A stretch of DNA of 64,000 nt, taken from NCBI GenBank assembly GCA_022826805.1, contig JAJDUH010000024.1:140611-204610 (forward strand), read 5' to 3'. How positions within the stretch are numbered: position 1 is the stretch's first letter; the number at the start of each line of letters is the position of its first letter. This DNA is from Candidatus Poribacteria bacterium. GTDB lineage: Bacteria > Poribacteria > WGA-4E > WGA-3G. The position numbers and the translations under genes are program-made. Shown piece by piece: positions 9,383 to 17,947 of the stretch. The notes beneath the pieces were generated by a model. It did no database searches. It saw nothing but the letters and a program-made list of their open reading frames with translations, and was not told the DNA's origin.

Positions 9383-9684
9383 GGTTATTAGTTGTTGGTT
9401 AAGAGTTCTCTGGGAACAATCACTCCAAATTTTTCCCATACGCGGAGAACTATGGTGGATTATACAATTAACTTTACACTTCAATCGGCGCGGCATGTAA
9501 AGCTAAGACAAATTGTGCTTTAATAGCACAATTTCAAACCGCGCCTATCAGTAGGGGTCAATATATTTTGATAATTCACTATAAATCTGTCTTGGCTTTA
9601 CATTCTTGGAATACGCCGAGAATCGGTAAATTGTTACATAAAGACCTCTTCGCTGATAACTGACAACTAACAACTGACAACTAT
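9383..9684. repeat. R1-family repeat, apparently split by an insertion
   Basis: The left part (GGTTATTAGTTGTTGGTTAAGAG, GAACAATCACTCC) and the right part (AAATTGTTACATAAAGACCTC ... ACTGACAACTAACAACTGACAACT) look like two halves of an R1 element, separated by about 100 bp that carry their own terminal inverted repeats (see 9496-9602). Confidence 0.6.
9496..9602. mobile_element. MITE-like 107-bp element nested in R1
   Basis: Ends are TGTAAAGCTAAGACA (9496-9510) and TGTCTTGGCTTTACA (9588-9602), inverted repeats matching at 14 of 15 positions. Inside is a hairpin (AATTGTGCTttaatAGCACAATT). No open frame and no clear target-site duplication. A related half-end, TGTAAAGCAAAGACAAA, occurs at about 26520. 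Confidence 0.55.
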
Positions 9685-9688
9685 TTTG

Positions 9689-10648
9689 TTATGGGGTTCG
9701 GATTTTGCCCCACTGTTGAATTCGTAACCCTAACGGTTCTATAGGGAGCGTGTCTGAACCGATGTGCCATTTCGGTTGTGCTGCCCATGCCCCGTTGTTA
9801 ATCAATTCGCGGCGTTCACTACCATCAGCACGCATGAGATGAATAACCCATCTGCCGTCTTTCTCAAATTGGAAAGCGATGGTATCACCATCAGGTGCCC
9901 ATGCTGGGACGGCTTCATCTGTTGGTGTGTCAGTAAGTGCTTGTTTATTTCCGCCATCTGCTGCGTCCATGACGTACAAGTCAAAGTCAGCAAGTACTGC
10001 CTTTTGGTGCATGGCGGCGTATACAATCCGTGTACCGTCGGGTGCCCATGCCGGATAGGTATCCATTAACGGTTGATGTGTCAGCCTCCGTTCAACTCGG
10101 CTGTTTACATTGACGACGTATATGTCCCAGTTAAGTTCCCGTTTTGAGTGAAAGACAAGCGTATTTCCATCAGGTGCCCAGGTGGGTGCTTCGTCTTCAA
10201 ACAGATTTTCCGTAACATGGACTACCTTATTGTTATCAAGATGGAACAGGTAGATGTTAAAATGCCCGTCGCGATTTGATGTGAAAGCGAGGCGTTTACC
10301 ATCGGGTGCCCACGCTGGGGCTTTATCCGTTGCGGGGTGATGCGTTAATCGCTGCTGATTGGTGCCATCAGCCTGCATGAGGTAAATTTCATGATTTCCA
10401 TCACGCCGTGAAAAAAATGCGATCCGCGTGCCGTTAGGTGCCCACGTTGGATAGTAGTCCGCGGCAGGATTACGCGTGAGATTTACCGGAGGTTTCCCGA
10501 CGGTATCTGTCAGGTAGATTTCCCAGTCGCCACTCACATCCGAAGCGAACGCTATCGTCACTGGCGGATGTGGCTGGCACAAGGCACTGTCGATTAAAAG
10601 GGCAAACACCCAAAAAAAACTACTCTGACATACTAACAGAATTCGCAT
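9689..10648 (-). CDS. TolB-like beta-propeller protein (PD40 repeats)
   Basis: Protein of 319 residues with a signal peptide (to about residue 24) and six PD40 repeats of the pattern PxWAPDGxxIAFxSxRDGxxxIYLM. These build a TolB-type six-bladed propeller in the periplasm or outside the cell. Family members usually mediate protein contacts; no enzyme motif is seen. The C-terminus (EPLGLRIQQWGKIRTP) may be a weak version of the tail motif shared by its neighbours. It is not the pal-linked tolB, since no tol/pal genes are present. Confidence 0.75.
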   Translation of the reverse strand: MRILLVCQSSFFWVFALLIDSALCQPHPPVTIAFASDVSGDWEIYLTDTVGKPPVNLTRNPAADYYPTWAPNGTRIAFFSRRDGNHEIYLMQADGTNQQRLTHHPATDKAPAWAPDGKRLAFTSNRDGHFNIYLFHLDNNKVVHVTENLFEDEAPTWAPDGNTLVFHSKRELNWDIYVVNVNSRVERRLTHQPLMDTYPAWAPDGTRIVYAAMHQKAVLADFDLYVMDAADGGNKQALTDTPTDEAVPAWAPDGDTIAFQFEKDGRWVIHLMRADGSERRELINNGAWAAQPKWHIGSDTLPIEPLGLRIQQWGKIRTP

Positions 10649-10729
10649 TTTTTTGTCTATGGTTTTTATGGTTGTCGGTTTTTGGTTGTCAGTTATCGGT
10701 AAATGATCTTAACGGTGTAGTGCTAAGAA

Positions 10730-11749
10730 TCAAAATTTTCCGTCGCGCACCTCGAAATGGGTTGGTTTGCGAAGCGTTGTGCCATTAATCTGAACCCATT
10801 CCGCTACCCATTCGATCATTTGCCCTAAGGAGACGCGTGGATATCCAAATAACTGGTGACACAGAGAGGCGTTGCTTAACAGGGCTGTTGCTGCCTCTTC
10901 ACCTTCAAAACGTGGTGATTTCTTGAAAAACGCGCCGAAACATGACGCAAGGTATCGGACAGAGACAGTCTCTGGGCCTGTTACGTTGAGAATCAACGGT
11001 GGACTTTGACAGTGTGCTAAAGCCCGTAATGCTATCGCATTCGCATCGCCTTGCCAGATTACATTCACATTTCCCATTTCGAGGGAGATTGGTGCTTCCG
11101 TGTAAACTTTTTTGGCGATATCCAGGAGTATTCCGTAGCGGAGGTCTATGGCGTAGTTCAATCGTAAAATTGCCATCGGGGTACCGAATTGTGATGAGAA
11201 ATGGGTGCATATCCGTTCACGGCTTAGACAGGATTGTGCGTATTCACCGATCGGTGCAACGGGTGAACTCTCAGTTGAACCGCCGTAAGAGACCGGGGTC
11301 AGCGGATAGACATTCCCGGTTGAGAAAACGACTAACCGAGAATCGCGGAATTTTTCCGCCACGCGTCCAGGCATGTAGCTGTTCATCGCCCAAGTCAGAT
11401 TTTCATTGCCTGTAGAACCAAACTTCCTTCCCACCATAAAAATTACGTTTTGCGTATCAGGTAGGTTTTGCAGGCTGTTTTCTGAGAGCAGGTCAGCAGT
11501 GATTGTTTCGATACCGGCTTCTTGTAAGTTTTCTTGTACACTGGGTGTCGAAAAACGGGAGACTCCAATTACTTTTTTGGTAAGACCTGCGCGGTCGATG
11601 GCGCGTTTTGCCTGTTTAGCGAGCGTTGGTCCCATCTTTCCGCCGACGCCGAGGATAAGGATATCCCCTTCCAGTGCAGCGATTGCCGCTACCACCTCGT
11701 CTGTCGGTTTGGATAAATACGATTCTAATTGGATTTCTGTTTTAATCAA
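10730..11749 (-). CDS. NAD(P)-dependent epimerase/dehydratase (atypical SDR)
   Basis: A 339-residue protein with a Rossmann fold. The nucleotide loop GVGGKMG (residues 34-40) replaces the usual GxxGxxG, followed by VVFSTGNVYP and EYAQSCLSRE (the YxxxR/K region of extended SDRs) and RLNYAIDLRYG. The YxxxK lysine is not obvious, so the catalytic type is uncertain; substrates of related proteins are sugar nucleotides or similar. The frame starts with TTG (11749); no better ATG exists near the N-terminus. No operon partner suggests a pathway. Confidence 0.65.
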   Translation of the reverse strand: MIKTEIQLESYLSKPTDEVVAAIAALEGDILILGVGGKMGPTLAKQAKRAIDRAGLTKKVIGVSRFSTPSVQENLQEAGIETITADLLSENSLQNLPDTQNVIFMVGRKFGSTGNENLTWAMNSYMPGRVAEKFRDSRLVVFSTGNVYPLTPVSYGGSTESSPVAPIGEYAQSCLSRERICTHFSSQFGTPMAILRLNYAIDLRYGILLDIAKKVYTEAPISLEMGNVNVIWQGDANAIALRALAHCQSPPLILNVTGPETVSVRYLASCFGAFFKKSPRFEGEEAATALLSNASLCHQLFGYPRVSLGQMIEWVAEWVQINGTTLRKPTHFEVRDGKF

Positions 11750-11836
11750 GAGAGAGGACCTGTAGATCTAAGATGTTAAAAAATTTGACGACGATTGGGA
11801 TTTTTCGTCGCCTTTCTCTAAAGCAGATATGTATGA

Positions 11837-11860
11837 GGGACAGGCTCTGAAACCTGTCCC
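11837..11860. repeat. Hairpin GGGACAGG/CCTGTCCC
   Basis: An 8-bp perfect stem with an 8-nt loop in the gap between the LamG gene (stop at 11874, minus strand) and the SDR gene. There is no T-run directly after the stem on either strand, so it is more likely a repeat remnant than an intrinsic terminator. Confidence 0.4.
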
Positions 11861-11873
11861 CATTGTCTTTCGA

Positions 11874-12662
11874 CTAATATTCAGCCTTGATACTTGCCCA
11901 TGTAGTGCTTAGTTTCTCTCTGGGATCAACGGCAAATAGAACGCCGTCGTTCATGTCAGCCTTAATCTCGTCCTCACTCAAGGCGCGCGTATAGAAGGCG
12001 AACTCGTCAACGAACCCGTTGAGGTATTGAATATCTGCCTCGTTATCCTTACAGAGGACGATGGCACCGGTGGGTGCAGCGAAGATCGAAGTTTTTCCAC
12101 TCCAATCCTCTTCCCCTGTCACTCTACCGTTGAAGTAAGACTTCTGAACCTTGCCGTCATAAGTGCCAGCGATATGTACCCACTTTTTAGTCGGTAGAGT
12201 TGGGATGGGTGTACGATGTGCTGTGCTTTTGGTATCGTAGACGTAGAAAGTCATGTCCGCGGGTCCTTCAATGAAGGTTTCGGCGGGCCACGCTCCGGCG
12301 GCATTCAATGATTCCCAGACTTGCTGGACACCGCCGGTAAGTGCATTAAGCATTACCCAATGTTCCACAGTAAACTCTGTTAACTCAGTATCGGTGATAC
12401 CTGGTATCTCTGGTGGCGATTTGATAGCAGTTTTCGCGCCATCACACTCCAGTGCGCCACCAAGTTTGCCTTCCTTGCTCCATTCCCCGCCATCTATTTC
12501 AGCATCAAACCCGTTACCTGTGTCATCTATAGCCTCTTTATCATCATCTTCGTCGAAGGAGTAGTAGATTATCAGGTCGGGGTCGTTCCGAATCGCTTCA
12601 ACGTTTGCTGAAAGTGCGAGGACAGCACAGAAAACTAACCAAAAGAGTAACCTTTTCATCAT
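11874..12662 (-). CDS. Secreted LamG-domain protein with C-terminal tail motif
   Basis: A 262-residue protein: signal peptide (residues 1-24), then a concanavalin-like LamG/pentraxin fold opening with IIYYSFDEDD and continuing with GLGGALECDG-like strands, WVHIAGTYDG, and YLNGFVDEFAFYTRALSEDEI. It ends in PREKLSTTWASIKAEY, the tail shared with four other exported proteins. LamG modules bind glycans or proteins outside the cell. GGAG stands 4 nt before the first ATG and 7 nt before the second (12659), so initiation may be at either. It is paralogous in fold, not closely in sequence, to the next gene. Confidence 0.75.
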   Translation of the reverse strand: MMKRLLFWLVFCAVLALSANVEAIRNDPDLIIYYSFDEDDDKEAIDDTGNGFDAEIDGGEWSKEGKLGGALECDGAKTAIKSPPEIPGITDTELTEFTVEHWVMLNALTGGVQQVWESLNAAGAWPAETFIEGPADMTFYVYDTKSTAHRTPIPTLPTKKWVHIAGTYDGKVQKSYFNGRVTGEEDWSGKTSIFAAPTGAIVLCKDNEADIQYLNGFVDEFAFYTRALSEDEIKADMNDGVLFAVDPREKLSTTWASIKAEY

Positions 12663-12809
12663 GATTCTCCTTTTCTATTTTTAGACAGAAAGCCTAAAGT
12701 GTTAGAGGTTTTAATGGTTGGTTGACAAGTTATCGTTCGATGGGTCATTGCTGGCGAAATTTTAAACCTCGCCAGCGACAGTGTATATGTCTTTAGACAA
12801 TAAACCGGG

Positions 12810-13595
12810 TTATCTGTTCGACTTGATGTTCGCCCAAGACGTGGTGAGTTTTCCTTGTGGTTCTACGGGAGTTAGAAATGACGCTGCATCTTGGTCCATG
12901 CTCGCTTTGATCTCGTCGGCTGAGAGTGCGCGATTCCAAAGCCGAACCTCGTCCACGGTCCCCGTCCACGCTTCACCGCCCCAGGTGCCGATTGTCACCG
13001 CACTTGTATTTGCGGCAGGGGCAACAGGGTTGCCGGATTCTTCAGAGTGGGTTACCTCACCATCTACGTAAATTTCCACTAAGCCGTTGGTGTCGTCTGT
13101 ATGGGTATAGGCGAGATAATACCATTTGCCTGTATCGAGTGCTGTTGCGTTATCATTGATGTCTTTGAATCCACCGGCTGCCCCGTTTGTCCAGACTTTG
13201 ATACCGTTTGCTGGATTCATACCGAACCCGAAACCGATATGCCGGGTGGCAGCACTCTGCCGAGTACCGAAGATAATAGCGTGTGCGCTTGGTAGCCTAT
13301 CGAGGTTCACCCATGCTGCTTGCGTGATTGCACCTTCGATGTGGAAGGCAGCATCGTCTTCAATGAGGACGTGATCTGCAGCAGCCGCAAATTGGAGTGC
13401 TTGTCCGTGTTGTCCGGCGACCCATTTTGCGTTACCCATGACTTCGCCTTCAAAGCCGTTTACGGAGAAGTCTTGCGTCGCGGTCCCTGAGCCTTCATCG
13501 AGAGGCATGTATAGAACAAGCCCATCCATTAGGTCGGCGTGAGAAAATGCGGCGCAGAGAAGTAGGCAGAATGTGATAATTGAAAAGATTTTCAT
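12810..13595 (-). CDS. Secreted LamG-domain protein with C-terminal tail motif
   Basis: Protein of 261 residues from ATG 13595, chosen because AAGGAG precedes it and a signal peptide follows; the open frame itself reaches 13646. The LamG fold is visible as LVLYMPLDEGSG, GQALQFAAAADHVLIED, ITQAAWVNLDRL, KWYYLAYTHTDD, IYVDGEV and VDEVRLWNRALSADEI. The end is PQGKLTTSWANIKSNR, the shared tail. Probably extracellular, binding polysaccharide or matrix. It lies 147 bp upstream of the other LamG gene and may be co-transcribed with it. Confidence 0.78.
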   Translation of the reverse strand: MKIFSIITFCLLLCAAFSHADLMDGLVLYMPLDEGSGTATQDFSVNGFEGEVMGNAKWVAGQHGQALQFAAAADHVLIEDDAAFHIEGAITQAAWVNLDRLPSAHAIIFGTRQSAATRHIGFGFGMNPANGIKVWTNGAAGGFKDINDNATALDTGKWYYLAYTHTDDTNGLVEIYVDGEVTHSEESGNPVAPAANTSAVTIGTWGGEAWTGTVDEVRLWNRALSADEIKASMDQDAASFLTPVEPQGKLTTSWANIKSNR

Positions 13596-13752
13596 CTGGT
13601 CTCCTTCGTTGAAAATTGAGAAGTCTAATGTTATTCTGGAATACAAAGAGTAAAAGATAATAGTTGTTCTCTTCTATCTCAATTAAATTCTAACAGATTA
13701 TGATTTCTGTTTCAATAGAGAAAATTTTGCAAGGCAAAGCGTTAGGCGCACG

Positions 13753-14703
13753 TCATGGAGATACACTTTTTGCACAGCGGAATCCAAGCGCACCGATACC
13801 GGCGTATGCTGGCGTCGTACCGTGGCGATTTGAGGCACGCAACCACTCAGGTTCGCTGTTCCATCCACCACCCCGCAGTACACGGAAATCTACAATATTC
13901 TCGAAATCATTGACAATTTCCTCAACATTGTTTGCCCCTGCGGTCGGATTACGACGTGGGGAATTGGCATAGAAATCAACCTCGTATCCGTCAAGGCACC
14001 ATTCCCAGACATTTCCGGCGATGTCATATACACCGTATTCGTTGGGAGGATACTCGCTGATAGGGGTTGTCTCGCCGATGTTTTTGCCGTAGTTTGCCCT
14101 ATTAAAATTGATTCCGTTACCCCACGGATACTGTTTTCTTTTTAATCCGCCGCGTGCTGCTTTCTCCCATTCCGCTTCAGTCGGTAAACGCTTATCCACC
14201 CAGACTGCATAAGCCATCGCAGCGTACCAGCTTACATAACGCACAGGATGATCGCTTTTTCCAAGCGGATAGTTATTTCCATTCCAGTCATTTAGGTAAT
14301 TAGCATCGGCGAATCTGTCGTCAATAAGTTCTTTTTGCCACGCTGGATTCGCGAGAACGAAGTCCTTAAATTTCCTGTTGGTTACCTCGTTTGCGTCTAT
14401 GTAAAACGTGTCAAGGTGAACGGTGTGCACCGGCTGTTCGTCGTTATCGGCATCACCGTCGTTGCTACCCATCTGAAACTCGCCTTCTGGAATTAGGACC
14501 ATTCCGTCTGGAATAATGGGTTCGGGTTCAGGGATAATTTCCGGTTCGAGTGCAGGATCGGGATCGGTCGCTGCGTTTGGCTCCGCGCTTATCAGTTCTT
14601 CTGAGGTAAGCTCTGAGTCATCTTCGCGCGTACCGCAGCTGAGTATGTAAATGGAGAACAGACATACAAGTGCGAAGCTTAACAGTTTCAATACGTTTTT
14701 CAT
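13753..14703 (-). CDS. Lipoprotein with formylglycine-generating-enzyme-like (SUMF1) domain
   Basis: A 316-residue lipoprotein: signal peptide with lipobox YILSC (Cys ~23), an acidic Pro-rich linker (EPEPIIP), then a full FGE-sulfatase domain from about residue 66 (DGMVLIPEGEFQMGS, DEVTN-like DANEVTNRKF, HPVRYVSWYAAMAYAVW, RLPTEAEWEKAARGG, GNVWEWCLDGY, RGGGWN, GFRCAK). Classic FGE activates sulfatases by oxidising a cysteine, but most bacterial lipoprotein members have other or no known activity, and no sulfatase gene is near. The protein lacks the KLxTTW tail of its neighbours, consistent with lipid anchoring. Confidence 0.8.
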   Translation of the reverse strand: MKNVLKLLSFALVCLFSIYILSCGTREDDSELTSEELISAEPNAATDPDPALEPEIIPEPEPIIPDGMVLIPEGEFQMGSNDGDADNDEQPVHTVHLDTFYIDANEVTNRKFKDFVLANPAWQKELIDDRFADANYLNDWNGNNYPLGKSDHPVRYVSWYAAMAYAVWVDKRLPTEAEWEKAARGGLKRKQYPWGNGINFNRANYGKNIGETTPISEYPPNEYGVYDIAGNVWEWCLDGYEVDFYANSPRRNPTAGANNVEEIVNDFENIVDFRVLRGGGWNSEPEWLRASNRHGTTPAYAGIGALGFRCAKSVSP

Positions 14704-14730
14704 AATTTTAACACAAGTTGCCCTTTCACA

Positions 14731-14803
14731 GACATAGCACTCCGCTGGAGTGCGGCAGTTTACACATCCCCTTTTCTATAGACATAGCACTCCGCTGGAG
14801 TGC
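14731..14803. repeat. Duplicated palindrome GCACTCC-GCT-GGAGTGC
   Basis: Two copies of a unit (GACATAGCACTCCGCTGGAGTGC) at 14731-14753 and 14781-14803, each a 7-bp hairpin with a 3-nt loop, 50 bp apart. They lie between glnT-like and FGE-like genes; no T-run follows, so they are repeats rather than clear terminators. Confidence 0.7.
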
Positions 14804-14817
14804 AAGAATGATATGCT

Positions 14818-16152
14818 TTAATAGACTTCTAAATAGTTATCGGTTTCCCACTGACTGATACTCAAATGATAGTTCTGCCATTCCTCACGTTTGACCTGAA
14901 TGTAGTAGTCAGCATACTCATTCCCAAGTGCATTCTTGATGGCCTCATCCTTTTCAAGAGCGTCTACGGCTGCGCTGAGCGTTGGGGGTAGGGAGCCGAT
15001 GCCCCGTTGTTGTAATTCGTCTTCTGGTACTTCATAAAGATTATCCTCGTTTTGCCCCCCTGGATCAATCTGATTTTCGATGCCATCCAGCCCGGCTGCA
15101 AGCATCACCGTCGCTGCAAGATAGGGATTTACTGCCCCATCGCTGAGTCGATTTTCTATGCGTCCTGGTGCTGGAATACGAATCATCTGTGTTCGATTGT
15201 TCGCACCGTAGGTGACGTAAACGGGTGCCCACGATGAACCTGAACGTGGTGGTCTGCGCACTAAGCGTTTGTAGCTATTGACAAGCGGATTTGTAACTGC
15301 TGTTATCGCTTTTGCGTGTTTGAGGACACCCCCCGTGAACCAGTAAGCGAGTTGGGACAAACCGTTTCTATCGTTCTCATCAAGGAACAGATTTGTCTGA
15401 TTTTCTTCATCCCAAAGACTCATGTGAAAGTGGGCACCATTGCCCGTCAGATTGGTGAACGGCTTTGGCATAAATGTTGCCAACAATCCTCGTTCCTCAG
15501 CAATCGTTTTAACCATCCACTTGAAGAAGGTATGTCGGTCGGTTGTCGTTAGTGCGTCCGAATAAGTCCAGTTTGCCTCGAACTGACAGGTTCCGTCTTC
15601 ATGGTCATTCGCGTAAGGTTCCCATCCCAATTCTTGCATGTATTTGATGAGGGTTGTCATCATATCGAGATTGCGGTGCAGCGCTCTCAGATCATAACAC
15701 GGCTTATCGAGTGTATCGAGTTTGTCCCATGGGGCGTAATACCCTGTCTCATTCTGCTTCAGAAGCATGAATTCAGCTTCGATGCCGACGTTAAAGATGT
15801 ACCCTTTTTCTCTTGTCTTTTCTAATTGCTGTCGCAGGATGGTCCTCGGACAATAGTGCCACGATTTACCTTCGACGTACATATCCCCGGCTACCCAAGC
15901 AAGGTTTTTCCGCCACGGTACGATTGTCAACGAATTAAAGTCAGGGATACTTGCCATTTCTGGGTCGTGTGGGTATTGTCCTATCTCGCCTGCGGCGAAT
16001 CCACCGAAGCCCGCGCCCTCTTCTGCCATATCCTCAAGATGCGTGGATGGGATAACCTTTCCCTTCGGGGTCCCGCTCATTTCTACGAAAGAGCAGAGAA
16101 AAAACTCAACACCGTTCTCTTCAACGAAATGTTCAACTTGATCTCGGGTCAT
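14818..16152 (-). CDS. glnT: Type III glutamate--ammonia ligase-like enzyme (GlnT family)
   Basis: A 444-residue ATP-dependent ligase of the glutamine synthetase fold. Visible are the N-terminal beta-Grasp domain (FVEMSGTPKGKVIP), the metal/ATP site GIEAEFMLL, NDHEDGTCQFEANW, GNGAHFHMSLW and the Arg-rich NSYKRL with NRTQMIRIP. The family includes GlnT and gamma-glutamylmethylamide synthetase GmaS, so the amine acceptor could be ammonia or methylamine. The frame begins with TTG (16167); ATG 16152 with GGAG 8 nt upstream is more likely. No gmaS partner genes (N-methylglutamate synthase) are present, so ammonia assimilation is the simpler reading. Confidence 0.82.
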   Translation of the reverse strand: MTRDQVEHFVEENGVEFFLCSFVEMSGTPKGKVIPSTHLEDMAEEGAGFGGFAAGEIGQYPHDPEMASIPDFNSLTIVPWRKNLAWVAGDMYVEGKSWHYCPRTILRQQLEKTREKGYIFNVGIEAEFMLLKQNETGYYAPWDKLDTLDKPCYDLRALHRNLDMMTTLIKYMQELGWEPYANDHEDGTCQFEANWTYSDALTTTDRHTFFKWMVKTIAEERGLLATFMPKPFTNLTGNGAHFHMSLWDEENQTNLFLDENDRNGLSQLAYWFTGGVLKHAKAITAVTNPLVNSYKRLVRRPPRSGSSWAPVYVTYGANNRTQMIRIPAPGRIENRLSDGAVNPYLAATVMLAAGLDGIENQIDPGGQNEDNLYEVPEDELQQRGIGSLPPTLSAAVDALEKDEAIKNALGNEYADYYIQVKREEWQNYHLSISQWETDNYLEVY

Positions 16153-16377
16153 GAAATTAGTCTCCAATGGTTTACATAGAAGATGATGTCTTGGAAGTAA
16201 AATTAAAAATTGCTTCTACGATGGTATGATGGGACTGGTATAAATATACTAACTACAAAATGGGGAAACATGGTAACATTATAACTGAAGTCCTGAAAAT
16301 TGCAATATCTAATCTTTGAGCAGCACGTTTTAGAAACCTATAAGCTGCGCCAAAAGCGTGGGTTGAGGAGGCAACTG

Positions 16378-17907
16378 ATGGTAGACTTCTCTCGCTTCTA
16401 TACAAGATGGTCGCTTCTGATTGGGGTCTTAATTCTTATTTATCTGCTGCCGATATGGTTGTTCCCCTATTTTCCGACACAAGACGGTGTGAGCCACGTC
16501 TATAACTCCCAGATCCTGACAGAATACAACAATCCCCAGTATCAATTTCAAGATTATTACGAGATTAACTGGTACCCGTTTCCTAATTGGCTTTCACATT
16601 TTTCATTGGCGATACTAATGTTTGTCTTTCCACCCATCATCGCCGAGAAAGTCTTTCTGAGTTTCTATGTTATCTTGTTCCCGCTCGCAATCTATTATTT
16701 TCTTAACGCTGTCGAGCGCGGACGACATACCCTTGTCATACTTAGTTTTACCTTTGTCTATAACTATCTCTTTCTCATGGGGTTCTACAATTTTGCTGTT
16801 AGCGTGCCTCTCTTTTTCCTCGCGCTCGGTTACTGGTGGAAACACAAGGAGCAGATGAACAGAAGGCGTATCATTCTCCTAAACCTGCTCATCATTGTTA
16901 CCTATTTTGCACATCTTATCTCTTATGCCTTCATTTTATTCTCTATCGCTTTGCTGGCATTGTGGCATTTCAGGCGAGACTTCAAACGGATCCTCATTAC
17001 AGGATGCTATCTCCTACCTGCAGCCTTCTTCCTTCTCGTCTACCTCCCTACTTCTGATCTGTTGGCAGGGGAACCTCCTGAATTTGCGATTGGGCGAATT
17101 GGAGAACTGTTTGCTAACTTGATTGGTATGCACGTGCTCATTTCCTACACCGACCCTCCGAGTTGGCTTTCCCTTACTGTCACTGCTTTTTTAATTTTTC
17201 TCGGGGGTGTAACAATCTGGCAAAACAGGCGAGAAAAAACAGCAGTCCGTCCCGGACAGAAAGCGTTTCTCTGTCTTGTTGGTGTGCTTTTTGGGCTCTA
17301 TTTTATCCTGCCAAACTCTATCGGTCCGGGTGGTTGGGTCAATGATCGGATTGCCATTTTAGCCACGCTTGCGCTATTTACATGGTTTCGTGAATTTGAC
17401 AAGCTGCAGTGGAAACGTCTGTTCACAGCCGTGGTCATGCTTCTGGCACTGATTAACATTGTCTATGTCGGTGTTCTCTTCAGAAACCTCAACGCTGAGA
17501 TAGGCGAGTTTAACGCTTTCGTAGAACGGGTTGGAAAGAACAAGGTCATCCTCCCGCTCCACTTTGATCCAAGGGGCAGCTCAAAACGTGTGGGTATCTT
17601 TGTCAATGCCGCTAACTACTACTGTCTTGACAATGGTTGTATCAATCTCGGCAACTATGAAATACAGTTTGATTACTTTCCGGTCCGCTTCAATGCTGAT
17701 TTTGAGACCCCATTAGAAGAGAAAGAGTGGGTGCAAATGGTCCACTGGCAGCCGGAAAAAATCGATCTCTGTGATTATGCTGACAATGTGGATTATCTGC
17801 TGCTATGGGATACGCCGAACAAACCGGTCGTCGCTGAGGGGATTGAAGCGTGCTATACGCTGATTGCGTCGGAAGGGAAATTGAAACTCTTTAGAGGGAA
17901 GCGGTAA
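16378..17907 (+). CDS. Polytopic membrane protein, glycosyltransferase-like
   Basis: A 509-residue integral membrane protein with about 10-11 hydrophobic helices and a soluble C-terminal ~120 residues. The loop after helix 1 holds FPTQDGVSHVYN, resembling the acidic first loop of GT-C type transferases that use lipid-linked sugars, so a role in glycan transfer is possible but unproved. GAGGAGG 6 nt before ATG 16378 fixes the start, although the frame is open from 16300. It stands alone on the plus strand between two minus-strand genes. Confidence 0.6.
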   Translation: MVDFSRFYTRWSLLIGVLILIYLLPIWLFPYFPTQDGVSHVYNSQILTEYNNPQYQFQDYYEINWYPFPNWLSHFSLAILMFVFPPIIAEKVFLSFYVILFPLAIYYFLNAVERGRHTLVILSFTFVYNYLFLMGFYNFAVSVPLFFLALGYWWKHKEQMNRRRIILLNLLIIVTYFAHLISYAFILFSIALLALWHFRRDFKRILITGCYLLPAAFFLLVYLPTSDLLAGEPPEFAIGRIGELFANLIGMHVLISYTDPPSWLSLTVTAFLIFLGGVTIWQNRREKTAVRPGQKAFLCLVGVLFGLYFILPNSIGPGGWVNDRIAILATLALFTWFREFDKLQWKRLFTAVVMLLALINIVYVGVLFRNLNAEIGEFNAFVERVGKNKVILPLHFDPRGSSKRVGIFVNAANYYCLDNGCINLGNYEIQFDYFPVRFNADFETPLEEKEWVQMVHWQPEKIDLCDYADNVDYLLLWDTPNKPVVAEGIEACYTLIASEGKLKLFRGKR

Positions 17908-17947
17908 AAGCGGCGGCAGCAACAATAGGGGAAAGCCGCAAGCGACT

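Noticed and set aside
14737..14803. The duplicated GCACTCC/GGAGTGC hairpins as terminators of glnT
   Set aside because: They lie upstream, not downstream, of the minus-strand glnT-like stop relative to FGE transcription and lack T-runs.
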